Assembly: GCF_910594985.1 (NCBI RefSeq)
Contig: NZ_CAJVCE010000009.1
Location: 186,001 to 250,000, forward strand
DNA from: Paenibacillus allorhizosphaerae
GTDB taxonomy: Bacteria > Bacillota > Bacilli > Paenibacillales > NBRC-103111
Length of the DNA: 64,000 nucleotides
Reading direction: 5' to 3'
Shown: one piece after another, positions 1-8,359 of the stretch
How the letters are laid out: the number at the start of each line of letters is the position of its first letter
Numbering within the stretch: the stretch's first letter is position 1
The notes under the pieces: generated by a model
The model's database searches: none
What the model was told of the DNA's origin: nothing
The model's input: only the letters and a program-made list of their open reading frames with translations
Program-made: the position numbers and the translations under genes

Positions 1-43
1 ATTCATTCCCCCAATGCCATTCGCTGCCGCTTCATGAATGCTG

Positions 44-913
44 TTATCCTTTCACGGCTGAACTTGAGACGCCTTCAATAATAAACCTTTGGCCGAACAT
101 GAAAATAACAAGCATCGGCAGCACCGCGGCAAACGAGGCCGCCATCATGCTGTTGTAATCGATGTAGTTCACGTCGATAAAGCTTTGCAAGCCAAGCGGA
201 ATGGTGAACAAATCCTTGTCGATCAAAAACACGAGCGCCCGCTCGTAATCGTTCCAGTGCCAGGAAAAGTCGATGATCGTGAACGTTGCGAGCACCGGCT
301 TGGCAAGTGGCAGCATCATACGGAAAAAGATCGTAAAGTGACCCGCTCCGTCGATCATGGCGGATTCCGAAATATCGACCGGGACGGACAGGAAAAACTG
401 CCGGATCATGAACACGCCGTAAATCGTAAACAAATTCGGCAGGATGAGCGCCCAGTGGGTATTGTAAATTCCCATCCAATCGAACATGAGGAACTGGGGC
501 ACGAACAAAATTTGCGGCGGAATGAGCATCATCGACAAATAAAAGACGAACAGCACATCTCTGCCTTTGAACTGAATATTGGAAAATCCGTAAGCGGTAA
601 TGGCCGCCAGCAGGACGGCGCCGAGCGAACTGATCAACGCGATCTTCAACGAGTTCAAATAATAAATGACGAAGCTGTCGTTGCCCGTCCATACTTTGAT
701 GTGATGGTCGAGCACGATCGGGGACGGAATCCACTTGATCGGAAAGCGGAACACGTCTTGCGGCGAACTGAACGATGTCGTGATCATCCACAAAAACGGA
801 ATGATCATGGCGATGCCCGTCGCGAACAGGACGACCGTCAGGGACAGCATTTTGAAATTGATAGGGATCGGTTTAATGCCGGCAGACGCATGGGTGACTT
901 CCGTTTGTTCCAT
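44..913 (-). CDS. Carbohydrate ABC transporter permease (MalG/LplC type)
   Basis: A 289-residue inner-membrane permease of a CUT1-type sugar importer. It has about six hydrophobic segments and, near residues 180-200, the binding-protein-dependent transport loop with 'ESAMIDGAGHFTIFF' (the EAA-like loop that docks the ATPase). An upstream in-frame ATG exists at 961, but the ATG at 913 follows an AAGGGGG ribosome site and lies 14 bp after the preceding permease, so it is preferred. It is the second permease after the binding protein and the other permease. No ATPase is present, as is usual for Paenibacillus importers that share MsmK. The substrate is not visible; oligosaccharide is an inference from family. 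Confidence 0.9.
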   Translation of the reverse strand: MEQTEVTHASAGIKPIPINFKMLSLTVVLFATGIAMIIPFLWMITTSFSSPQDVFRFPIKWIPSPIVLDHHIKVWTGNDSFVIYYLNSLKIALISSLGAVLLAAITAYGFSNIQFKGRDVLFVFYLSMMLIPPQILFVPQFLMFDWMGIYNTHWALILPNLFTIYGVFMIRQFFLSVPVDISESAMIDGAGHFTIFFRMMLPLAKPVLATFTIIDFSWHWNDYERALVFLIDKDLFTIPLGLQSFIDVNYIDYNSMMAASFAAVLPMLVIFMFGQRFIIEGVSSSAVKG

Positions 914-927
914 CGTATCCCCCTTTC

Positions 928-1803
928 TTAGTAATGGACCCATTTTTTCTGTCCATACCATTGGAACAGCGTGATAAGCAAGATGAACACGAACAATACG
1001 ATCGAAATCGTGGATGCATAGCCCATCTCATAGTAGCGGAAAGCGGTTTTATACACATACAGCGACAGCACCTGCGAGCTCGTTCCCGGACCGCCGTGAG
1101 TGACGGCTTCCATGATTCCGAACGCTTTGACCGTAACTACAAATCCGGTCAGCAGCAGGAAGAACGTCGTCGGGCTGACGAGCGGAAGAATGACATGCCG
1201 GATCGTGTGCCGCGCCTTGGCCCCGTCCATTTTGGCGGCCTCCAGCAATTCCTTCGGAACCTCCTGCAGCGCGGCCAAATAAATGATCATGTTGTACCCG
1301 AGCAGCAGCCAAATCCAGATGATGTCGTAGGCCAGCATCGGCGTAGTCGTCGTAGAAAACCATCCGGGCGGATTGGCAACGCCTACCGAACGCAGAAACT
1401 GGTTGATCGGACCGTTCTTCGCATCGAACAGCAGCATCCACACAAACGCAACTGCAACGCCGCTTGTGATATAGGGCAAAAAGTACATGGCGCGCAGCCA
1501 ATTTTTCAAATACACCTGCTTATTCAGCAGCAGCGCTACAAAAAAAGCCAGCACGACCGAAACGGGTACCGATAACAAGAACACGAACGTGTTTCTCAAA
1601 GCTTCATAGAACACTTCATCCTGAAACAATCGCTGAAAGTTGGCCCATCCGACGAAATTGGCCGTCTTGGTCGTAAACTTCCAATTGGTAAACGAAATGA
1701 CGAACGTGAATAAAGCCGGAATAAAGAAAAATACGGTGACGCCAATAATATTGGGAAGCACGAAGAGGTAACCGACAAGCTGCTGCTTTTTTCCCCATTT
1801 CAT
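928..1803 (-). CDS. Carbohydrate ABC transporter permease (MalF/UgpA type)
   Basis: A 291-residue membrane permease, partner of the permease just downstream. It has an N-terminal hydrophobic segment starting near residue 10 ('GYLFVLPNIIGVTVFF') and the cytoplasmic EAA-type loop 'LLEAAKMDGAKARHTIRH' near residue 190. The ATG at 1803 is chosen because GGAGG lies eight bases upstream; an in-frame ATG at 1818 lacks such a site. It sits 85 bp after the binding-protein gene, separated by a GC-rich hairpin, and 14 bp before the next permease. The order binding protein, permease, permease is the standard layout for CUT1 sugar importers. Confidence 0.9.
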   Translation of the reverse strand: MKWGKKQQLVGYLFVLPNIIGVTVFFFIPALFTFVISFTNWKFTTKTANFVGWANFQRLFQDEVFYEALRNTFVFLLSVPVSVVLAFFVALLLNKQVYLKNWLRAMYFLPYITSGVAVAFVWMLLFDAKNGPINQFLRSVGVANPPGWFSTTTTPMLAYDIIWIWLLLGYNMIIYLAALQEVPKELLEAAKMDGAKARHTIRHVILPLVSPTTFFLLLTGFVVTVKAFGIMEAVTHGGPGTSSQVLSLYVYKTAFRYYEMGYASTISIVLFVFILLITLFQWYGQKKWVHY

Positions 1804-1853
1804 AGACAAGTCCTCCATTATATTTAAAGGGGCGGGCTTTCAAAGGTAGAAGG

Positions 1854-1880
1854 GGCGCCGCACACCTGCGCCGCGGCACC
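1854..1880 (-). promoter_or_regulatory. GC-rich intercistronic hairpin
   Basis: Between the binding-protein gene and the first permease, an 8 bp inverted repeat (GGTGCCGC / GCGGCGCC on the minus strand, one G-U pair) encloses an 11-base loop. No T run follows, so it is not a classical terminator. In sugar importer operons such hairpins often protect the upstream message and allow more binding protein than permease; that role is inferred here. Confidence 0.45.
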
Positions 1881-1888
1881 CGACATCG

Positions 1889-3193
1889 TTATTTGTTTTG
1901 CTGCAAATAGGTGTTATGGCTTTTGACAACCTTGCTAAACACTTGATCCAGACTCTGGTCATTGGTGAAATACAGCTGGTATTCTTTTTTCCGGGCATCG
2001 ATAATTTGCTGCGGGAGGCTGCTTTGGAACGTTTTGAAATCATTGTTGAACAACACTTTCTTCACGGACTCGACGTCATACAGCTTGTCGACGCCATCCA
2101 ATAAGATCTGCATCGATTTGTCCGTGCTGACCGCTTTAGACGACGGAATGCGTCCGCCCTTCGTAAGCGGGAGCATGCCTCCGTCCGCATACCATTTCAT
2201 AAACTTCCAAGCCGCCTCAATATTTTTCGATTTCGGGTTGATCGCAATCGCGTCGCCTAAGCCACCGAATACGCGATGGTTTTTCTGATCCTCCGTCACT
2301 TTTGGAATCGGCGCAATCGCGATTTTGAAATTACGCGGATAATCTTTCAAATTGTTGGCAAAGCGGAAAATCCACTCGCCGGCGTAAAACATGCCGGTAT
2401 TGCCTTTGAGGAACTCGTCTTCTACCCGCATTTTATTGGCCAGCTGCTCGCCATACATCGGGATGCTCTTGTCCTCGTACATCATGCCGTGCATCGTTTC
2501 CAATATTTTTCTCGTGTAAGGGTTATCCAGATTCGAAGTGCCGTCCGGTTTCACGAACCCTTCCGTTACAATCGGCGAATCGAGCACGAAATCCCATGTG
2601 ACCATGTCTTCGACAAGTCCCCACGGTTTGACGCCGGCCAACGTCTTGGCATATTGCCGCATATCGCTCCAAGTCCAGTTGTAAGGCACCGGAAGTCCCG
2701 CTTTATCGAGTGCTTCTTTATTGAGCCATACGAAGTGCAGATCTCTCTTGGTCGGCATCGCGAAATATTTGCCGTCTACTTTCCAATCGGCCGCATTCGG
2801 CCCCATCATATCGTCGATGTTGTAATCCTTGAATTGGCCGAGATCCAGAGCAAGACCGGACTTCGCCCTTCCTTGGAACCTCGCGAAGTTGTACGTCGCG
2901 TACAGGTCGACATCCTGACCGGTCATTAACGCCGTATCGAGCTTGACGTTCCCGACATCGTCGTTGACGAATCGGACATATTCCACTTGAATATCCGGGT
3001 TTTCCTTGTTCCATTGGTCGACCACTTCCTGCGGACCCGCTTCCACAGGCACCCCGCCCCAAAACTTGAGATGCACGACGTTCTTTTTATCGGAACCGGC
3101 GGCGCTCCCCTCTTCCTTGCTCGCGCAGCCTACGATGGAGCTTCCCGCCAGCAGCAAGCAAAGCGTAAAAGCACCGATCTTCCTCATCTTCAT
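1889..3193 (-). CDS. Extracellular sugar-binding lipoprotein (family 1 SBP)
   Basis: A 434-residue lipoprotein that would capture the sugar for the two downstream permeases. The N terminus has a basic start, a hydrophobic core and a lipobox I-V-G-C with the lipidated cysteine at residue 23. The mature part has the usual family-1 binding-protein pattern: 'LKFWGGVPVEAGPQEVVDQW' at the start and 'GNTGMFYAGEWIFRFANN' in the middle. The length (about 410 mature residues) is normal. It is preceded by a two-component system on the same strand, a common pairing in Paenibacillus in which sugar sensing drives the importer. The ligand cannot be read from the sequence. Confidence 0.92.
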   Translation of the reverse strand: MKMRKIGAFTLCLLLAGSSIVGCASKEEGSAAGSDKKNVVHLKFWGGVPVEAGPQEVVDQWNKENPDIQVEYVRFVNDDVGNVKLDTALMTGQDVDLYATYNFARFQGRAKSGLALDLGQFKDYNIDDMMGPNAADWKVDGKYFAMPTKRDLHFVWLNKEALDKAGLPVPYNWTWSDMRQYAKTLAGVKPWGLVEDMVTWDFVLDSPIVTEGFVKPDGTSNLDNPYTRKILETMHGMMYEDKSIPMYGEQLANKMRVEDEFLKGNTGMFYAGEWIFRFANNLKDYPRNFKIAIAPIPKVTEDQKNHRVFGGLGDAIAINPKSKNIEAAWKFMKWYADGGMLPLTKGGRIPSSKAVSTDKSMQILLDGVDKLYDVESVKKVLFNNDFKTFQSSLPQQIIDARKKEYQLYFTNDQSLDQVFSKVVKSHNTYLQQNK

Positions 3194-3513
3194 GATCGCA
3201 TCACTTCCCCCACAAAGTAGTTGTTGTTCTCTGCCAACCCTTCCTGCGCATCTTCCCAGCCGGCTCTAGAACCGGTCCGACCGGGACTCACACATTTCGC
3301 TGAGTCTTTCTCGCAGCATCCTATTGCCTTTCCCCTTGGTACACCCAATAATAACAAGCCACCTAGGGAAGCGTAAGGAACAAATATGTCGTTTGTATGG
3401 AAGAAAATGATGCAAATTCGAATGGAACATTTCTACGCATCAATGCGGCTAAAGCCCAAAAACCGCATGAGCCACAGGTAGAGTTTCCCACCTCGGAATG
3501 CGGTCGATTCAAG
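3194..3513. other. Intergenic region between binding protein and response regulator
   Basis: A 320 bp stretch with no convincing reading frame. It must hold the minus-strand promoter of the binding-protein gene, probably the target of the upstream AraC-type response regulator, but I could not pick a clear -35/-10 pair or a repeated operator. The CGGTCCGACCGG-like inverted bases near 3270-3285 could be part of a binding site. Confidence 0.4.
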
Positions 3514-4275
3514 TTATTTCAAGTTTTGCCTGTACTGGCTCGGGGTCGTTCCGGTACATCGCTTGAAAATTTTGATGAAGTAATTGTCATTCACAAACCC
3601 GACCTTCATGCCGACTTCATGGATGGTTAACTCGGTTTCGAGCAAATAACGGATCGCCTGATTGACCCGGACTTCATGAAGATAATGAATCAAAGTGGTT
3701 CCCATCTTTTTCTTGAATAAGGCGCTGACATAGTTTTCGCCCATCATGACATACCGCGCCAGCGACTTAACAGAAATGTCTTTGTCGTAGTTTTGTTCAA
3801 TGTACGTCAATATTTTGTTCAATTCGGGATGCGATATGTTCCGTTCGGACGTTACGCCGGAATTTCGAACATGCGCCTTGTCCGGCAGCGGTTTGGCCAG
3901 CGTCAGTTCCTTGTTTATTTTGGACAGCGTCTCTCTGAGATCGTTGACGCTCATGGACAGCTTGAGAATATAATTGGAGGCGCCGTACTCCATCGCTTGG
4001 CGCATATGCTCGAAGTCGCCCATGCAGGTGAGCATGACGAATTTGCTCGTCATCCCCGCCTTGCGCGCTTCCTTCAGCAGCTCTACCCCGTCCATCCCCG
4101 GCATCATAATGTCCGTAATGACCAGATCGGGCGGCTCCTTCTTCATCAATTCCAACGCTTCCAGCCCGTCGCCCGCTTCCGCCACCAGCGTAAAATTCAT
4201 CTCTTCCCAGCGGATCAGTTCCTTCACGGACTCCCGGACGAACACCTCATCCTCGACGATCATCACTTTCCACAT
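3514..4275 (-). CDS. Response regulator with AraC-type DNA-binding domain (YesN-like)
   Basis: A 253-residue two-component response regulator. The receiver domain has the acidic pair at residues 8-9 and the phospho-accepting aspartate at residue 55 ('LVITDIMMPGMDG'). The C-terminal ~100 residues form a double helix-turn-helix AraC domain ending '...FKRCTGTTPSQYRQNL'. The open frame extends further upstream, but the ATG at 4275 begins right at the receiver domain, so the longer reading is rejected. It overlaps the kinase gene upstream by 29 bp, implying coupled translation. The likely target is the sugar importer immediately downstream. The middle section is shorter than in B. subtilis YesN (about 370 residues). 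Confidence 0.93.
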   Translation of the reverse strand: MWKVMIVEDEVFVRESVKELIRWEEMNFTLVAEAGDGLEALELMKKEPPDLVITDIMMPGMDGVELLKEARKAGMTSKFVMLTCMGDFEHMRQAMEYGASNYILKLSMSVNDLRETLSKINKELTLAKPLPDKAHVRNSGVTSERNISHPELNKILTYIEQNYDKDISVKSLARYVMMGENYVSALFKKKMGTTLIHYLHEVRVNQAIRYLLETELTIHEVGMKVGFVNDNYFIKIFKRCTGTTPSQYRQNLK

Positions 4276-6055
4276 CCGGATCGCCCCCTTTCTCATAAGG
4301 CACAGCGAGCAAATACGGCAGCGTAATCCGTACCAACGTCCCTTCCGCCCGGGGAATGATCTCGAGCGCCCCCTTGTCCTTGAACAGCAGCCGGAGCCGC
4401 TGCCGAATATTTTCCAATCCGATGCCGGGACGCGTCCGGTTTTTCCGCAGCTGCTTGGCTTTCTCGACACCGAGCCCGTTATCTTCTACTTCCAGCACCA
4501 AAGCTTCATGCCCGGCTCCCTTGATCCGAATCCGGATCACCCCGCCCTGCGGACGGCCCGCAATGCCATGCTGAATCGCGTTCTCGACGAGCGGCTGAAG
4601 GCTGAGCTTCGGCACCAATACATATTCGTCCCGCTCATCATACTCGTAGTGTACCTCAAACCGATCCTTGTACCGGGTACGCTGGATATAAATGTAGGCG
4701 CGGATCAGGTCCATCTCATCCTTCAAGTAAATGAGCTCCATATCCGCATTCAAGCTCGTTTCCAGCAGCTTGCCCAGCGACATGCAAATCTCCGCAATAT
4801 CCGCCTGCTCCTTGCGAAGGGCGATCCACTTCATCGTATTGAGCGTGTTGAGCAGAAAATGAGGATTCATTTGCGCCAGCAGCATTTGAAACTGAACCGC
4901 ATCCTTCTCACGCTGCTCCACCTTCAGCCGCTGAATCAGCTCGCCCATATCCGACAGCATCGTATTGAACGTACGGGAAAGCTCCAAAATCTCCCCTTTG
5001 TACGGATCTTCAGGAAGCCGTATCTTCAAATCGTGGCGCACCGCTTCCCGCATTTTCATCTGAATATGCGACAAAGGCCGGGTGACCGTAAACGAGATCA
5101 TCAGCGCGATGAGGATGAACGCGGCCATAAATAAACTGTACGTGATGTAGTAATTATGCTTCAGCGCCTGAATTTTGTTGAACAGCAGATCAAACGGAAT
5201 GATCGTCACGATATACCAGTCGAGCGACTCGATATAGCTGAAATTTATGAGCGCCTGGGACGGTTCGTCGAGGATATAGCCTTTTTCGGGCTTCGCCGTC
5301 ACCTTCTGCACGATCGGATCGGGAAGCGCGCTGCTCGCAACCGACTGCGCCACCGGTTCTCCTTTGCCCGTAATGATGAAGTAAGGCTGGTTGCCGGAAG
5401 AAGAATAGCGCACCGACTGGAACCAGTACGTGTAGTCGATGCTAATCCGCACCAGACCGTAGGGCCGGTTGTCCGGCTCTCGCATCACCGCATATAACGA
5501 TAACAAATAAGGGCTGGCCGAGGTATCCCGGAACACATGGTTAACATCGCGAGGCACCCACGTATACTTGACTTCCCCTTTCAGCGATTCCTGAAAGCGG
5601 GGATTGGCGAGTATCGTTTCGTAGTTCAACGTTTCCTTCGGCAAATTGGAAGTGTAAACGTTTCCTTTTAGATCCAGAACGGTGAAGTACACCGTGGGAT
5701 GGAGCAGAAAAAAACTGGTGTTCAGCCCCCTGAACTTCTCTTCCATCAAAGAAATGTTATCGAGCTTATGGAACTGCTCCGGGTTCTTCAGCGTCGCCCG
5801 AACCGCCGAGTCCTGCTCTAGAAAGAGCACCGAGCGGAAAGCGATGCTCATCTGATCCTGAAGCGAGCGATTCAAATTTTCGAGCTGCGCGTGGCTTTGC
5901 TGGCTGACCTCGTCTTGAATGATCGTCTCGATCTTACCGTAGTTGTACACCGTCAGCACGCAGAACGGCAGCAAAATCAACAGCACAAACGCCATAAACA
6001 AACGGTATTTCAGCTTCTGCGGCCAAAACTTCCCGAGCCATTTCTTCATTTGCAT
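4247..6055 (-). CDS. Sensor histidine kinase (YesM-like)
   Basis: A 602-residue membrane sensor kinase. Transmembrane segments lie near residues 15-36 and 305-327 and flank a ~270-residue extracellular sensor domain. A HAMP domain follows, then the His_kinase motif 'LLAQMNPHFLLNTLNTMKW' (phosphorylated His in NPHFLLN), and an ATPase domain with the N box 'PLVENAIQHGI', 'VEDNGLGV' and 'GIGLENIRQRL'. This order is that of the YesM/LytS class that pairs with YesN-type regulators. Its 3' end overlaps the response regulator by 29 bp. It probably senses an extracellular sugar or its binding protein and controls the importer downstream. Confidence 0.94.
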   Translation of the reverse strand: MQMKKWLGKFWPQKLKYRLFMAFVLLILLPFCVLTVYNYGKIETIIQDEVSQQSHAQLENLNRSLQDQMSIAFRSVLFLEQDSAVRATLKNPEQFHKLDNISLMEEKFRGLNTSFFLLHPTVYFTVLDLKGNVYTSNLPKETLNYETILANPRFQESLKGEVKYTWVPRDVNHVFRDTSASPYLLSLYAVMREPDNRPYGLVRISIDYTYWFQSVRYSSSGNQPYFIITGKGEPVAQSVASSALPDPIVQKVTAKPEKGYILDEPSQALINFSYIESLDWYIVTIIPFDLLFNKIQALKHNYYITYSLFMAAFILIALMISFTVTRPLSHIQMKMREAVRHDLKIRLPEDPYKGEILELSRTFNTMLSDMGELIQRLKVEQREKDAVQFQMLLAQMNPHFLLNTLNTMKWIALRKEQADIAEICMSLGKLLETSLNADMELIYLKDEMDLIRAYIYIQRTRYKDRFEVHYEYDERDEYVLVPKLSLQPLVENAIQHGIAGRPQGGVIRIRIKGAGHEALVLEVEDNGLGVEKAKQLRKNRTRPGIGLENIRQRLRLLFKDKGALEIIPRAEGTLVRITLPYLLAVPYEKGGDPDVESDDRRG

Positions 6056-6220
6056 GCAGCCCCTTCAGCCTCCGGGTATGACTCTTGTTGTAGAGCCATT
6101 ATACCACTTCTGTCCGGGGACGTGGCGGGCTCAGGAAAAGCGCGTAGATTTGTAGCATGGGGGGTGCGGGGAGGTATAGATTTGTTCTATCCTCGATCAT
6201 TTTGCGAACGGCCTCGAATA

Positions 6221-6254
6221 ATAAAAAGCGACCAACCCCAGCGTGGATTGGCCG
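6221..6254 (-). terminator. Rho-independent terminator after the 6282 gene
   Basis: Read on the minus strand, CGGCCAATCC pairs with GGTTGGTCG (G-U pairs allowed) across a short loop and is followed by CTTTTTATTATT. It lies 28 bp downstream of the stop codon of the gene at 6282-6626. Only the first arm of this stem is preserved in the duplicated copy near 27950. Confidence 0.6.
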
Positions 6255-6330
6255 TCATCTGTTCAATCAATTTTCCATAGCTCAACTTTCATTCATTCGA
6301 TCACTCTTTACGGCATATTTCATAGTCGCT
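6239..6330 (-). repeat. Segment duplicated at 27946-28027
   Basis: About 85 bp comprising the last codons of the gene at 6282 and the start of its terminator. It matches 27946-28027 closely with scattered substitutions and small gaps. Both copies encode a related C-terminal tail on the minus strand (MKYAVKSDRMNES here, MNYAKNDRKNES there) and share the same downstream sequence up to GGCCAATCCACGC. Confidence 0.8.
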
Positions 6331-6626
6331 GTATCCAGCATGGATTTCCAATTGTCAAAATCCGTCTCCCTTGCGACATGCCGATCGAAAAGTTCGTCGG
6401 GAATGTTATGGATATCTTCCCGGGTCTTTACTTGAAAGTTGCCTTTCTCAAGAAACGCTTCAAATGTCTTGCAGTTGGAATGCTCACCCATGAACGATTC
6501 ATTAAACAACACGTCTAATGCAACATGATTAGGATCTTCTTGGACCGTATTCTGGCCTTGCAAATCTTTCAGAAGATCGTCAAACGACATTGGCTTTTGC
6601 TTTTGTCTTCTCAGAAAATCACCCAC
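6282..6626 (-). CDS. Conserved hypothetical protein (114 aa)
   Basis: A small, charged, probably cytosolic protein with no signal peptide or membrane segment. I recall similar short proteins in Bacillales, with the pattern 'VQEDPNHVALDVLFNE' and 'DELFDRHVARETDF', but no function that I can name. The reading frame opens with GTG at 6626; an internal ATG at 6590 (MSFDDLL) is an alternative, and neither has a strong ribosome site. It lies 23 bp after the HEAT-repeat gene on the same strand, so the two are probably co-transcribed. A degenerate copy of its 3' end sits at 27946-28027, showing that a paralogue once existed or that this end was duplicated. Confidence 0.7.
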   Translation of the reverse strand: MGDFLRRQKQKPMSFDDLLKDLQGQNTVQEDPNHVALDVLFNESFMGEHSNCKTFEAFLEKGNFQVKTREDIHNIPDELFDRHVARETDFDNWKSMLDTATMKYAVKSDRMNES

Positions 6627-6649
6627 AATCAGTTTTATCGTTACTCAGC

Positions 6650-7246
6650 CTATCTTGTCGATAACGACGCCCATGTGCTTTCCAGCCACGTATCGAAGTC
6701 AGCGCCCTTATCCCCTTCGTAAGTATCATATACATCGAGTCTCATCTTTTTCAATTTCTCTTTAAACATCTCAAAGGAATGGCCTTCGGGCAAACTTTTC
6801 TTAATTCTAACTAAAATTTTAGCTAATCCTTTAATCAACTCGCCTTTTTTCCTTGGCGGCAGCTGAACCTCTTCGCCCAACTGTTTGAGCTTATGGAAAG
6901 CCGCCTCTTGCACTTTATACACTGTATCGTTATACATTCTATGCGTCAGTACATCAATGGTTTGCTTACTATTCCATTGACCTAATTGTTCGACAGCATC
7001 TAAACGTTCTCTCCAATTGGACGTTCGATTCGCGGATGTTTTTAATTGCTCATAATTCGAAGGTAATCCGCTTTGTACTTCTAATGTACCCAAATGATCC
7101 CATCCTGTTCCATTTTTTATTAACAAACTTGCAAAAAAAACTTGGTCTACACGATACTGCGTAAAGAAGTTAAAGGCCGGTTGCCCTATGTAGCGGGCTT
7201 GCCGCCTTTTGGAATTACTGGCAGCTGCTTTGTCGGGCGCCTCCAT
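6650..7246 (-). CDS. HEAT-repeat domain protein
   Basis: 198 residues. From about residue 68 onward it carries HEAT-like helical repeats ('NWRERLDAVEQLGQW', 'DTVYKVQEAAFHKLKQLGE') followed by a conserved tail ('YDTYEGDKGADFDTWLEST'). HEAT repeats are protein-binding scaffolds; the partner is unknown. Related Bacillus proteins, as I remember them, begin close to the repeat, so the first ~65 residues here may be an added segment or a read-through of the frame; no good ribosome site marks the ATG at 7246. It precedes the 6282 gene in what is probably one transcript. Confidence 0.7.
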   Translation of the reverse strand: MEAPDKAAASNSKRRQARYIGQPAFNFFTQYRVDQVFFASLLIKNGTGWDHLGTLEVQSGLPSNYEQLKTSANRTSNWRERLDAVEQLGQWNSKQTIDVLTHRMYNDTVYKVQEAAFHKLKQLGEEVQLPPRKKGELIKGLAKILVRIKKSLPEGHSFEMFKEKLKKMRLDVYDTYEGDKGADFDTWLESTWASLSTR

Positions 7247-7395
7247 TAGTATATTGTAACCCCATTTTTTTCACAAGCGCTATACTCATTTGCTTTTAAG
7301 TTTTTAATTCCATATATACATGCACCAAAAGTGATGCATGTGGTAAAAAATCATGGAAATGTACAGCCTAAGGATCATTTGTATTATTTCGGGGA

Positions 7396-7518
7396 TTACT
7401 TAAAAATATTAACACCAATTCTCACGGCTTGTTCCCAATTTAAGCATACGGTTGCTGAACCGTCGATACGATAAAAGAGTCTAATCCATGCTTCCAGCGG
7501 AAGGGGATCTCTTGAAGG
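7396..7518 (-). pseudogene. Coding remnant in the 7247-7552 intergenic region
   Basis: Between TatD and the HEAT gene, a 40-codon open stretch without a start codon reads on the minus strand as a plausible C-terminal protein end ('LEAWIRLFYRIDGSATVCLN' ... 'AVRIGVNIFK', stop at 7396). It begins right after a TGA in frame. It looks like the tail of a lost gene; I do not recognise the family. The rest of 7247-7552 is AT-rich and shows no other gene. Confidence 0.3.
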
Positions 7519-7552
7519 TCATACTTCTTTCAGCATATTTTACTGCCGCCCC

Positions 7553-8338
7553 TTATACAACACCATCAATACGGAAGAACGCCGATGCCGTCTCCGTGGT
7601 GGCCTTGGCAACCTCTTCCACAGGTCTCCCAATACACCGGGCTACGGTTTGCAAGATATGCGGCAGGAATGCAGGCTCGTTCCGGCCGTCCGCCGGCTTC
7701 TCCTTTACGTCCCGTGGCGTCAAGAACGGGGCATCCGTCTCAATCATAAGCCGGTCCAGCGGAATCATGCGGACCAGGTCTTTCAAATGTTTGCCTCTCC
7801 GTTCATCGCAAATCCAGCCGGTGATGCCGATATGGAATCCCATGTCCAGATAAGCTTTCAGTTCTGCGCCATTTCCGGTAAAACAGTGAACGACCGCTTT
7901 TTGGACGCCGTGCTCCCTCAAGATCGTGGCAAAATCCGCAAAAGCTTCCCGTTCATGCAAAAACAGCGGCATGTCCAGTTCGAGCGCCAAGCGAATTTGC
8001 TCGGCGAACCATTTGCGCTGCACGTCCCGCGGCGAGAAGTCCCGGTTATAATCCAGGCCGCATTCTCCGATGGCAACGACCTGGGGCAGTGCCGCCAGCT
8101 GTTTCAATTGAGCGATCGTCTCTTCGCTGCAATTCTTCGCATCATGAGGGTGAACTCCTGCGGTAGCGTACAGCCTCCCCTCATTGCGCTCTGCGTAGCG
8201 GGCGGCTTCCATGCTGTTTCTCAAGCTCGTTCCGGTAATGACAAGGGGCGAAACGCCGTTCGCTGCCGCCCGCTGAACCACCTTCTCACGATCTTGATGA
8301 AACGAACGATGCATCAAATTGACACCGATATCGACCAT
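7553..8338 (-). CDS. TatD family metal-dependent hydrolase (DNase/RNase type)
   Basis: 261 residues, typical TatD length. The metal-binding pattern of the TIM-barrel amidohydrolase fold is visible but altered at the first motif: 'VDIGVNLMHRSF' replaces the usual D-x-H-x-H. The later motifs are present: 'TAGVHPHDAKN', 'AIGECGLDYNRDFSP', 'LPLFLHEREAF'-type, 'VVHCFTGN' and 'MIETDAPFLTP'. TatD proteins are 3'-5' nucleases acting on single-stranded DNA and RNA. The 'GVNL'-type start resembles the QatD/TatD-like variant found in E. coli TatD ('MFDIGVNLTSSQF'), so it is probably active. It ends 22 bp from the KptA gene upstream, on the same strand. Confidence 0.9.
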   Translation of the reverse strand: MVDIGVNLMHRSFHQDREKVVQRAAANGVSPLVITGTSLRNSMEAARYAERNEGRLYATAGVHPHDAKNCSEETIAQLKQLAALPQVVAIGECGLDYNRDFSPRDVQRKWFAEQIRLALELDMPLFLHEREAFADFATILREHGVQKAVVHCFTGNGAELKAYLDMGFHIGITGWICDERRGKHLKDLVRMIPLDRLMIETDAPFLTPRDVKEKPADGRNEPAFLPHILQTVARCIGRPVEEVAKATTETASAFFRIDGVV

Positions 8339-8359
8339 TGGTTATGATTCATCTCTCTC

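Noticed and set aside
89..931. Long plus-strand frame opposite the first permease
   Set aside because: It is antisense to a clear membrane permease, has no ribosome site and a Arg/His-rich composition typical of shadow frames.
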